21,830 nt of DNA from an uncultured bacterium (lineage in GTDB: Bacteria; Patescibacteriota; Patescibacteriia; UBA1558; GWA2-36-10), in the NCBI GenBank assembly GCA_937912185.1, contig CALDOH010000025.1, positions 1 through 21,830 of the forward strand, in the 5' to 3' direction. Of this stretch, positions 7,022 to 14,300 are shown piece after piece; the first letter of the stretch is position 1; the number at the start of each line of letters is the position of its first letter. Position numbers and translations under genes: made by a program. The notes under the pieces are model-generated. The model saw only the letters and a list, made by a program, of their open reading frames with translations, was not told the DNA's origin and did not search any database.

Positions 7022-8122
7022 ATGGAAGAAGACAGAAAAAAGCATTTTGAGAGGCCAACCATGACTCGTCCACCCTCAATTTTTAATATTACTCTCTGGA
7101 CTATCTTTATAGGTTTGATTGCTGGTTTTTCCGGTTATTTGCTTGCCAGGTCACTTTTGCCAGTAGGGGATGTTGAATATCTGGGGTTTTTAGGAGGTCA
7201 GCGTGATATAAAAGTAAACATTGAACAGCCTTTTACAGATTTAGCTTATAAATACGAAAATAGCGTCGCTGGAGTGTATAAATCCGCAGGAGTAAGCATT
7301 GTAGAAGGTAAGCCACTTTTTTCTCAGGATCAATTTTTAGGCTCAGCAGTGGTAGTTACTTCCGATGGTTGGTTGATGACCACAAATCAAGTTGTTAACG
7401 CTGATAAAATAAAACGTCAAATAATTTTGGGTGATAAAATTTATGATGTAGAAGAATTGAAAGTAGATCAATTCTCTGGAGCAGTTTTTGTCAAAATTGA
7501 GGCTAGTTTTTTACAGCCAGTTGATTTTCAGTTGATAGACAGTATCAAAGTAGGGGAAAGGCTTTTTACCAATGTTGATGTGCCTAATAGTTTGGCTCAT
7601 GCCTTCTATGCCAATTTTTTGACTAATAGTCATTATGTCTCAGACCCTTACCTTTACTCTGATCGGGCGGATTACTACCTAGCTATTTCTGGTGACCTAC
7701 CAAATAAAGTTTTGGCAGCACCATACTTTAATACCGATGGTGATTTAATTGGTTTAGCCTACACCACAAAAGACGAAGTGGTACTACTGCCAGCTGAGTA
7801 TTTGAAACAAGGTGTAAAGCATTTGCTCAATGATACAAGCCGTCCAGTTTTAGGACTTAGGTATGTTGACTTAGAAAATAATAATGGTTTTATCCGTAAA
7901 GGTGTCTTGGTTTATCATCCTAGCTTAGCGGTTGTGGAAACAAACTTGCCTGCCTACAAAGCTGGTTTAAAATCTGGCGATCAAATTGTTTCAGTAAACA
8001 ACGATGTTATTTCGGCTAGTAATAGTCTGAGTGCTATTGTTCAGAATTATCGTCCTGGTGACAAGGTTATATTCAAGATTTCTCGTGCTGGTATAGAACA
8101 AGATATAGAAATTCAATTATAA
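7022..8122 (+). CDS. Membrane-anchored HtrA-like pseudoprotease with PDZ domain
   Basis: The protein has a short cytosolic start, one membrane span (about residues 20-41), a trypsin-like domain (about 95-265) and a C-terminal PDZ domain (about 275-366, with GVLVYHPSLAVVETNLPAYKAGLKSGDQIVSVNNDVI split here over two strands). The trypsin-like fold is recognisable from GSAVVVTSDGWLMTTNQVV, DQFSGAVFVKIE, and NTDGDLIG. All three catalytic positions are changed: His is Q123, Asp is G153, and the GNSGG loop is replaced by KVLAA, with L231 at the Ser position. It should therefore bind misfolded or C-terminal peptides outside the membrane without cutting them, perhaps as a chaperone, adaptor or sensor. 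Domain assignment is firm; the alignment of the Ser site is by spacing from the DG.LIG strand. Confidence 0.85.
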   Translation: MEEDRKKHFERPTMTRPPSIFNITLWTIFIGLIAGFSGYLLARSLLPVGDVEYLGFLGGQRDIKVNIEQPFTDLAYKYENSVAGVYKSAGVSIVEGKPLFSQDQFLGSAVVVTSDGWLMTTNQVVNADKIKRQIILGDKIYDVEELKVDQFSGAVFVKIEASFLQPVDFQLIDSIKVGERLFTNVDVPNSLAHAFYANFLTNSHYVSDPYLYSDRADYYLAISGDLPNKVLAAPYFNTDGDLIGLAYTTKDEVVLLPAEYLKQGVKHLLNDTSRPVLGLRYVDLENNNGFIRKGVLVYHPSLAVVETNLPAYKAGLKSGDQIVSVNNDVISASNSLSAIVQNYRPGDKVIFKISRAGIEQDIEIQL

Positions 8123-8225
8123 AAAACCTCTTGTGACCCCCTCCAGCTCCCCCTTATCAAGGGGGAGAGATAAAAATTCCTCCCCTTATTAAGGGGAGGT
8201 TCAGGAGGGGTCAAGGGGTTTTTTT
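8121..8225. terminator. Bidirectional terminator made of a nested double-hairpin repeat
   Basis: An outer imperfect stem (8121-8144 with 8204-8224) encloses two perfect 9-bp hairpins, 8147-8155/8159-8167 and 8179-8187/8191-8199. The outer arms end in A6 on the left and T7 on the right, so it works as an intrinsic terminator on both strands, as expected between convergent genes. The CCCTCC...GGAGGG sequence type is a dispersed element; a reduced relative lies at 18197-18228. It also supplies the stop codon of the minus-strand gene. Confidence 0.8.
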
Positions 8226-8507
8226 ATTTTCATCAGGTTTAAGTGCTAGTTTTATGTTGGGACTATATTTTTTATTATTTATCTTCCATTTGTCTACGTA
8301 CTGTCCTAGGCCTTTATTAGCAAATTGATTTGAGCGCCTAGTAGACTTTTGCGACCATTCTATCAGAGAAATAAAACTTATTTTATAGCGACCAGACACT
8401 ACGATATAACGTAGCTCTTCCTCCTTGATAGCTTGTCGGATGGTTTTACTGGAGACTCCAAAGAGGCGAGCTGCTTCAGAAACCGATACGCGAATGATGT
8501 TTTCCAT
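8211..8507 (-). CDS. Small helix-turn-helix DNA-binding protein (MerR/excisionase-like)
   Basis: The N-terminal half is a winged-helix motif of the excisionase/MerR kind: VSVSEAARLFGVSSKTIRQAIKEEELRYIVVSGRYKISFISLIEW, where the second helix (SSKTIRQAI) would read DNA and the wing follows; the sequence is split here only by reading. The C-terminal half is basic and low in complexity. The frame can open at GTG 8522, but a TATAAT at 8541-8536 on this strand puts the transcript start near 8529, leaving the ATG at 8507 with a 22-base leader that contains ggaaaa; I therefore prefer that ATG (98 residues). It is transcribed divergently from the sigma factor gene and could regulate it. Last codons and TGA stop lie in the terminator repeat. 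Confidence 0.75.
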   Translation of the reverse strand: MENIIRVSVSEAARLFGVSSKTIRQAIKEEELRYIVVSGRYKISFISLIEWSQKSTRRSNQFANKGLGQYVDKWKINNKKYSPNIKLALKPDENKKTP

Positions 8508-8514
8508 ATTTTTG

Positions 8515-8576
8515 TTTTCCACAGATATTTATTTAATTATACACTACTCTACACCTTAATACAAAAGTGTGGATAA
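8515..8576. promoter_or_regulatory. Pair of DnaA-box-like sites
   Basis: A perfect TTATCCACA is on the minus strand at 8576-8568 and a one-mismatch TTTTCCACA on the plus strand at 8515-8523. They face each other across an AT-rich stretch that also holds the HTH promoter. DnaA binding is known for this consensus; its use here is inference. Confidence 0.4.
8536..8564 (-). promoter_or_regulatory. Promoter for the HTH gene
   Basis: On the minus strand TATAAT lies at 8541-8536 with TTGTAT at 8564-8559, spacer 17. The -35 is weak but the -10 is perfect. Transcription would start near 8529. Confidence 0.5.
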
Positions 8577-8602
8577 ATATAGATAATACTTTGAAAAATA
8601 AT

Positions 8603-8631
8603 AGGACAAATATTACAAACTATGTTATACT
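8603..8631 (+). promoter_or_regulatory. Upstream promoter candidate P1 for the sigma factor gene
   Basis: AGGACA at 8603-8608, a 17-base spacer and TATACT at 8626-8631 preceded by TG at 8623-8624 (extended -10). The transcript would start near 8638 and immediately form the hairpin 8643-8664. Confidence 0.55.
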
Positions 8632-8642
8632 CGAGGCGTGAA

Positions 8643-8664
8643 AAAGTCCTTTGTTTAGGACTTT
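8643..8664 (+). terminator. Short hairpin between the two sigma-gene promoters
   Basis: aaagtcct (8643-8650) pairs perfectly with aggacttt (8657-8664), loop ttgttt, followed by the modest U-rich atttag. It may attenuate transcripts from P1, or simply protect their 5' end. The weak U tract keeps confidence low. Confidence 0.4.
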
Positions 8665-8683
8665 ATTTAGTAGCCTTAAGGTA

Positions 8684-8712
8684 TTTACAATTGATAACTA
8701 AAATGTTATAAT
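8684..8712 (+). promoter_or_regulatory. Main promoter candidate P2 for the sigma factor gene
   Basis: TTTACA at 8684-8689, a 17-base spacer and TATAAT at 8707-8712 with TG at 8704-8705. This is near consensus. Start is expected near 8719, leaving a leader of about 115 bases to the ATG at 8835. The 8-bp palindrome CCTTAAGG (8674-8681) just before the -35 could be an operator. Confidence 0.65.
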
Positions 8713-8834
8713 TCGTTCATTATATCTTTCTACTAAACTAATTACTAACAAAAGTCTTATAAATTCAGCTAATATTAGCATAAAATTTAAGGTGGCAAAA
8801 GTGTAATACTTTGGCTATTTTTTCGTCTTTATAT

Positions 8835-9389
8835 ATGTACAGTATAAAAAGTAATTTACAAGAGAAGATAGCGTTTCTAAAGCTGAAATCTGGTGATTCA
8901 GACGCTTTTGCATTTTTTTACGATAAATATGTAACTCGTATCTATCGTTTTGTCTATATTAGGACTTCAAATCAACAAACTGCCGAAGACTTAACTCAAG
9001 ATATTTTTCTTAAAGTTTGGCAGCACCTAGTAGATAAACGAGACATCAGGAGTTTTCAAGCCTTTATCTTTAGAATAGCTAGAAATTCAATAATTGATCA
9101 TTATCGTTTGAGCAACAAACAAGAACTGCCGCTAGATTATGTGGGAGATATGGTTGGCTCAGCTGACGATGAGGAAATCAAAAAATTAGATAAGTTGATT
9201 GATGCCGATACTTTAATTAGAGAAATTAATAAATTAAAGGCACAATATCAAGAAGTTTTAGCTCTCCGGTATATCGAAGACCTTACCATTGATGAAATTG
9301 CTGAAGTCATTCAAAAGGACAAAAGAAACGTCAGGGTCTTGATTCACCGGGCACTAAATAAGTTAAAAGAAATCGTAGAAAATAAATAA
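8835..9389 (+). CDS. ECF-type RNA polymerase sigma factor
   Basis: This sigma-70 family protein of the extracytoplasmic-function size directs RNA polymerase to a specific promoter set. Region 2 spans about AFAFFYDKYVTRIYRFVYIR to EDLTQDIFLKVWQHL and RNSIIDHYR; region 4 spans YQEVLALRYIEDLTIDEIAEVI to KDKRNVRVLIHRALNKLKEI, with a clear helix-turn-helix. There is no sigma 1.1 or region 3. The frame also opens at TTG 8811, adding eight residues (192 in all); the ggtgg at 8791-8795 is too far from that TTG to be convincing, so I prefer the ATG. The stop codon lies in the left copy of a 17-bp direct repeat flanking a small inserted element. The next gene codes a DUF5667-type membrane protein, a common partner of such sigma factors. 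Confidence 0.9.
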   Translation: MYSIKSNLQEKIAFLKLKSGDSDAFAFFYDKYVTRIYRFVYIRTSNQQTAEDLTQDIFLKVWQHLVDKRDIRSFQAFIFRIARNSIIDHYRLSNKQELPLDYVGDMVGSADDEEIKKLDKLIDADTLIREINKLKAQYQEVLALRYIEDLTIDEIAEVIQKDKRNVRVLIHRALNKLKEIVENK

Positions 9390-9392
9390 CTC
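9376..9392 (+). repeat. 17-bp direct repeat, left copy (probable target-site duplication)
   Basis: tagaaaataaataactc here is identical to 9474-9490. The flanking bases differ on both sides. The copy includes the TAA stop of the sigma factor gene (9387-9389). Confidence 0.85.
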
Positions 9393-9473
9393 TCTTTCCA
9401 TTGTCATTTCGACCGAAGCGGAGAAATCTAAGGATTAGATCCCTCGACTATGCTCGGGATGACAGATGTGATA
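9393..9473. mobile_element. Small palindromic element inserted between sigma and DUF5667 genes
   Basis: This 81-base segment has imperfect terminal inverted repeats (ttgtcat at 9401-9407, atgacag at 9459-9465) and an inner gagaaatct / agatccctc pair. It has no coding capacity and is flanked by a perfect 17-bp direct repeat. A relative in the opposite orientation lies at 21737-21822. It fits a non-autonomous, MITE- or REP-like element moved in trans. Removing it with one repeat copy would leave 10 bases between the sigma stop and the next ATG. Confidence 0.7.
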
Positions 9474-9490
9474 TAGAAAATAAATAACTC
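9474..9490 (+). repeat. 17-bp direct repeat, right copy
   Basis: This is identical to 9376-9392 and ends 7 bases before the ATG of the DUF5667 protein gene. Confidence 0.85.
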
Positions 9491-9497
9491 AAATATC

Positions 9498-10922
9498 ATG
9501 AGTCTAGAAAGACAAATTACCCATCTCAAAAAGTTGAGAACAATTCAACCTAATAAAGAGTGGGAAAAGAAAACCAAGCATGAATTACTTTCTGAGATAT
9601 CTTCTCAGAATAGATTAATGAAAGCCTATGAGCTTACAGCTGGTGAAAAACTAGATATGGTTTTTGCCAATGTGATGCGTAGGTTGCTTCCGTCAGTCTC
9701 TAAAGTAGTGGCTGGCTTTTTGATTGTCTTGATGGGTTCTGGTGTTTCTATTGCCGCTCAGGCTTCTGTGCCTGGTCAAGCTCTGTGGCCAGTCAAGCGA
9801 TCTATTGAAAAAGCCGAGCTGACTTTAACTTTTTCCTCAGTCAAAGAAACAGAGATTCATATCAAACACGTTAATGAAAGAATGGATGAGATTACCAAGA
9901 TTTTAGGAGAAGAGAATGGTGCGCCAGAGAAAAGAGAGAAAAAAGAAAAAGCAATTAAGCAAGCTGTTACTCATTTGCAAAAAGATATTACAGCTGCTGA
10001 CACCTCACTTAAGATTGTAAAAGAGGAAAACAAAACTCCACTCAAAGTAGTGGAGCTAGCCAAGAAGGTTAATGATGTTGCCAAAGAAACCTCTGATGAT
10101 TTAGCGGCCAAGAAAAAACAAGTTGAAGATAATGATGTAGATGTTATCATTAGTGAAGCTTTAGACGACGCTCAAGTAGTCAATAAAGAAGTAAAAAATT
10201 CAGCCATGAAGATAGCTCTAGAGGTTCATGGAGAAATACTAGCAGCCAATCAGCCTATTGTAGAGGAGAGTCAAAATGAAGAAGATTTATTGATTGAAGG
10301 CCAAATTTTGGAAAATATGGCCTATGAGACTTCTACACCAGAAACCAATGACGGTAGTCTAGAAGCACAAGAAGCACAAGCTAAGTCAGAATCAGGAGTA
10401 AACAAAGAAGATGCAGCTGCTGTTGAAGAAATAGTTAAAGGAATGTTGGCCTCAGAAATGGACGAGACCTCAGTAGAAGTAGAAAACGTCAAACAGAAAG
10501 TAGGCCAAGTAGAGGAACGAGATATAGAAGAAATAAAGGGTACTATTAATTTAGAACAACCAGGAAATTTGGAAATAGAGGATTTTGAAGGAATTGACCA
10601 GATAGAAGAACAGTCCAATGAAGCAGTTAAAGTTTTAGCTGAAGCCAAGATGCTGATGGAGGATGGTTTTTTGTGGGATGCTTATCAAAAAATGTACCAA
10701 GTAAGACAAGATTACGAAAAGACAGATATTATTTTGAAACAGTTAATCCAAGCTATTGCTGAGCACAAAACTATTGATTCGCAAGTTATTGATCAGTTGA
10801 TCGATATTGAGCCTGAATTGCAAGGTGATGAAATAATTGAAGAGCCAGTAGAGGCCAAGGAGTTTAAAGCTTCTACTATCGAAGTAAATAGAGAAGAGGA
10901 AACTTTGGTCGCTCCTCAATAA
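9498..10922 (+). CDS. DUF5667-type membrane protein, possible anti-sigma or envelope sensor
   Basis: A cytosolic N-terminal part (1-68) is followed by one membrane span (about 69-88, VVAGFLIVLMGSGVSIAAQA) and the DUF5667 signature just outside it: PGQALWPVKRSIEKAELTL (92-110) and a helical segment with HVNERMDEITKIL. The remaining 350 residues are strongly acidic, Glu/Lys/Val-rich and likely extended coiled coil, without cysteines; a last helical part near 385-450 has DGFLWDAYQKMYQVRQDYEK. Position right after an ECF sigma factor, and the inside-span-outside layout, suggest that it controls that sigma in response to the envelope. No zinc-type anti-sigma motif (HxxxCxxC) is seen, so this role is inference. 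Confidence 0.8.
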   Translation: MSLERQITHLKKLRTIQPNKEWEKKTKHELLSEISSQNRLMKAYELTAGEKLDMVFANVMRRLLPSVSKVVAGFLIVLMGSGVSIAAQASVPGQALWPVKRSIEKAELTLTFSSVKETEIHIKHVNERMDEITKILGEENGAPEKREKKEKAIKQAVTHLQKDITAADTSLKIVKEENKTPLKVVELAKKVNDVAKETSDDLAAKKKQVEDNDVDVIISEALDDAQVVNKEVKNSAMKIALEVHGEILAANQPIVEESQNEEDLLIEGQILENMAYETSTPETNDGSLEAQEAQAKSESGVNKEDAAAVEEIVKGMLASEMDETSVEVENVKQKVGQVEERDIEEIKGTINLEQPGNLEIEDFEGIDQIEEQSNEAVKVLAEAKMLMEDGFLWDAYQKMYQVRQDYEKTDIILKQLIQAIAEHKTIDSQVIDQLIDIEPELQGDEIIEEPVEAKEFKASTIEVNREEETLVAPQ

Positions 10923-10975
10923 AAGAGACCAATTGAACATTTAAATTAATTATTAATTTATAGAATCCTATTCAA

Positions 10976-11074
10976 GCGCGATTGCCAGGCTAGTCACTTG
11001 GCGTCATAGGTTACGGGTATGTAGTTTTCGTCAAAGACGAAAACTATTATCCCTAACTTATCGCTTAATCGCGC
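10976..11074 (+). ncRNA. Three-way-junction RNA candidate
   Basis: P1 pairs gcgcgatt (10976-10983) with aatcgcgc (11067-11074), 8 bp. P2 pairs gccagg (10984-10989) with cttggc (10997-11002), including one G-U, loop 7. P3 is long: taggtta (11007-11013) with taactta (11054-11060), then ggg/ccc (11015-11017, 11051-11053), an internal loop, and a perfect 11-bp stem 11022-11032/11036-11046 with loop aaa. All pairings were read by eye from the sequence. No known RNA family was recognised. Confidence 0.55.
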
Positions 11075-11300
11075 GCGATTTGGGGATTCACTTGCTTGTT
11101 TCGAGCTCAGGCTCAGACATAGCAAGATTTAATTAAGGTTCTCAGACAAGTTATTTTTTTACTCTGTCTTATAGACCCATTAGATTTAGTCACTTGAAAG
11201 GTCGGCATGACTATGTCGTGAGTGCTAGGTGCTATGGTTCAGTTCAACGGCCGTTGGATGTCTATGATACAAGTGATCAAATGCTGTTTAGAGAACATTT

Positions 11301-11308
11301 AAGGAGAT
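11301..11308 (+). promoter_or_regulatory. Strong Shine-Dalgarno of the S-layer-like gene
   Basis: aaggagat ends 5 bases before ATG 11314, close to ideal anti-16S pairing. No other gene in the window has a comparable site, which fits very high translation of a surface-layer protein and fixes the start. Confidence 0.85.
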
Positions 11309-11313
11309 AACAA

Positions 11314-14300
11314 ATGAGTTTAGTAAAAAGACTTTCAGTTTTTGCTCTAGCAGTTGTCACCACTCTATCATTAGTTGGTAGCATCTCTCCAGTTAAAGCC
11401 GCTACATATAGCGCAGGAGATCTTTTGGCTGTAGAAGGTCAAGCTGATGCTGCTGTCTACTACATTGGTTCAGACGGCATGAAATATGTTTTCCCAGATT
11501 CCAAGACTTATTTTACTTGGTATGAAAACTTTGATGACGTTATGAGAGTTAGTGTAGCTGACTTAGACATGTATGATGATGGTGGCGCTGTCACATATCG
11601 ACCAGGTACAAAACTGGTCACCCACATGAATACAGCAAAGGTTTATGCTGTATCTCCAGGTGGAACACTTCATTGGATCGCATCAGAAGAGATTGCAAGC
11701 AATCTTTATGGTGCTGATTGGGGTTCAAGAATCATGGATGTAATTCCTGGTTATTTTTCATCAAGCTATACCACTGGTAGTGATCTAGCAGACATGTACC
11801 CAACCGGTACATTGGTACAAATGGGTGAAACCATTTATTACATTGATGGAACCACAAAAAGAGCATTTGCTAATGCCGATGCCTTTGAAGCAAACAACTT
11901 TAGTTACGATAACGTAATTGACGTTGATAGCCTATCAGACTACACCGATGGTGATTCAATCACTGGTGAAGAATTAGCTTTATCTGGCTATATGCCAAGT
12001 GAAGGTGATGGTGATGGTGACGTTACCCCAGGTAGTTTGACAGTATCTACAGCTAGTGATACTCCAAACCCAGGTGTTGTACCATCAACTTCTGCTAGCG
12101 TTGAATGGGCCAAATTTAAGTTAAAAGCTGGCGCTAACGGTGCTACTGTAGAAAGTATGACTGTTTTGCGATCCGGCGTTGGTCCTTATGACGATTTTCA
12201 AGCTGTTTACCTATATGAAGGTGATACTCGCTTGACTAGTGGTAAGACTATCAATTCTTCAAGCAATAAGGTTGTTTTTAACAGCTTGAATCTTGAATTG
12301 AGTGCCAACCAAACCAGATATATTTCTGTAGTGGTTGATGCCAAGGCATCAAAGACCGGTACTCACATGTTTTCAGTTGATACTGTAACTTTGGATTCAG
12401 GCACTGCTTCAGCTAGTGCTAATGGTAATTATATTAGCTTTTCACCAAACAACGCTGGTACGGTAGCTATTACCAAGGGTAGTGCTCCATCAAACGCTAA
12501 TGTTGGTGAACAGAATGCAGAACTTACTTCTTTCACTTTGACTACTGCTACTCACGATGGTAGTTTAGAGGATGTTTCTCTATACTTTGGTGGCGCAGTA
12601 TCTAGAGGTGATATTAGCAACCTGGAACTTTACAAAAATTCCATGTCTGCTGAGAATTTAGTAGCTTCTACTAGTGGTTTAAGCGGTCAAGATTTAGCCG
12701 TATTTCATCTTGATACTCCAATAACTTTGGATAAAGGTACTGGTGTCAAGTTCTATGTTTACGGTGACATTTCTACTGATGCCAAAGCTGGCTCTGCAGA
12801 AACCGTCATTTTCTATCTTGATGAAACTTCTGATATCAGAGTAATGGATACTACTTATGACTTCCCAATGGGTGTTGACAATGGTATCTATTCCTGGACT
12901 GGTGGTACTGGTGCTGGTACCTATGATGGTTCTGGAACCAACTTTACTACTTTCTATTTGGAAGCTGCTGATGTAACTGTTAATACTAGTGGGCCATCTG
13001 CTAGCAATGTAGATGCTGGTTCCTCATCAGCTGATGATATCAATTTCTTGAATTTTTCTATTACCAACAATCAAGACATTGAAGTCAAAAACATCCAAAT
13101 TGAGTTTCATAGAGTAACAGGAACAGATTTAGATGCTAGTGATACTACTGTAACTGGTAACTACATCACTGATGTTAAGATCACTGATACTGACACCAAC
13201 ACTGTTGTTTGGGGTCCAACTGATATTTCTAGTTTTTCTGACATTGGCTCAAGTGCTGGTGTTGGCAAGAGCTGGACAGATGCTTATGGTCTAGATGCAG
13301 GTACTCATAACTTCAAAGTTACTGCTGATTTGAAACATGCTAGTATCAATGAAGTCGCTAGTACTCAATATTATGTTGTCCTAGGTGACAAGGTTGATGG
13401 AAATACTTTTACAGCCACTTCTTTGAAGAATGTAAATAATAATAGTTATATTACTAGTATTGTTCCATCAAGCTATACCCAAGGTGCTAACATGACTTTG
13501 CTAGGACCATCTCTAACAGTATTAAGATCAACCACTCCAAACTCAGACGATATTGTCCGTGGAGCTAGTGGCTTAACAGTTGCCAATTTGATCTTTTCTG
13601 CTGCCAGCAGTGGTGCTGATGTAAAGGTTACTTCAGTTAAGGTTTCTGGCTATGTAGATGGTTGGTCAAGAGCTGTTACCTTGACCAAAGATTCTACTTC
13701 AACTTTAGAAATAACTGACCTTATTATGAACGTAAAGGCTTATGCTGAACAAGCTGACGGTTCTGAAACATTGGTTGGTACCAAATCATTTAATACTTCA
13801 GGTGAAGCTACTTTCAGTAGTTTAGCTTGGAGCATTCCAGCTGGTGAGACCAGAAATTTGCGTCTCACTGTTGATACCAACTCAGGACATACTCCAACAG
13901 TTGGTTTGACTACTTTAGATGCTTTTGCTGTGGATATCACTGATTTCTCTGCTGATGTATCAGCTGAGACTTCATCAGGCACTGCTCTTACAGCTGCCCA
14001 GATGGGTACAGCTACTTATGACTTACCAAACGCTGCTACAACAGCCAATGCAGGTCCTAAGTTTGCTATGTATACTGCTGGTACTTTGACTGTTCAAAAT
14101 GGTCCAAGTAAACCATCAGTAAGCTTGGTAACCACTGGTTCAAGTGATACTTATTATCACCAATTAGAAGTATTTACTGCTTATGAAAATCTAGCAATTA
14201 CCAAGATGAAATTCTTGGCTAGTGGAAACTTTGGCAACTTTGCTTCAGTTAAACTAAGTGGTAAGAATTCAGCTGGCACTACTGTATCATACACTCGTTC

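Larger units (their letters stand above)
10923..11313 (+). promoter_or_regulatory. Long structured 5' leader of the S-layer-like gene
   Basis: No gene fits in this 391-base gap. Its first 50 bases are very AT-rich and may hold a weak promoter (TTGAAC 10933-10938, TTTATA 10957-10962, spacer 18). From 10976 it becomes markedly richer in G and C and foldable: a three-way junction (10976-11074), a hairpin (11091-11126, cttgct/agcaag with inner gagc/gctc), and a second domain closed by tcacttg 11190-11196 with caagtga 11270-11276, ending 25 bases before the Shine-Dalgarno. Long folded leaders are known to stabilise S-layer mRNAs in other bacteria; a riboswitch or separate small RNA is also possible. 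It matches no class I recognise. Confidence 0.6.

Noticed and set aside
8121..8225. CRISPR-like array in the repeated C-rich and G-rich blocks
   Set aside because: The blocks are two hairpins of different sequence, with no regular spacers or cas genes.
8811..8834. TTG start for the sigma factor gene
   Set aside because: It is possible, but the ggtgg site is too far upstream, and the ATG at 8835 gives a complete sigma region 2.
9376..9490. Direct repeat as an integrase attachment site (attL/attR)
   Set aside because: Only 81 bases lie between the copies, with no integrase gene and no tRNA, so a target-site duplication is simpler.
10322..10940. Antisense open frames within the DUF5667 gene
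   Set aside because: They are Ser-rich mirror frames of a Glu/Lys-rich gene, with no promoter or recognisable domain.
11033..11053. Resemblance of the caaagacgaaaactat stretch to the tag-coding part of tmRNA
   Set aside because: The bases are one arm of a perfect hairpin, and there is no tRNA-like half, TPsiC arm or CCA end nearby. It is not ssrA.
10923..11313. Leader region as RNase P RNA, SRP RNA or a known riboswitch
   Set aside because: None of the conserved core sequences of those RNAs, nor of the c-di-GMP or cobalamin riboswitches, could be found by eye.
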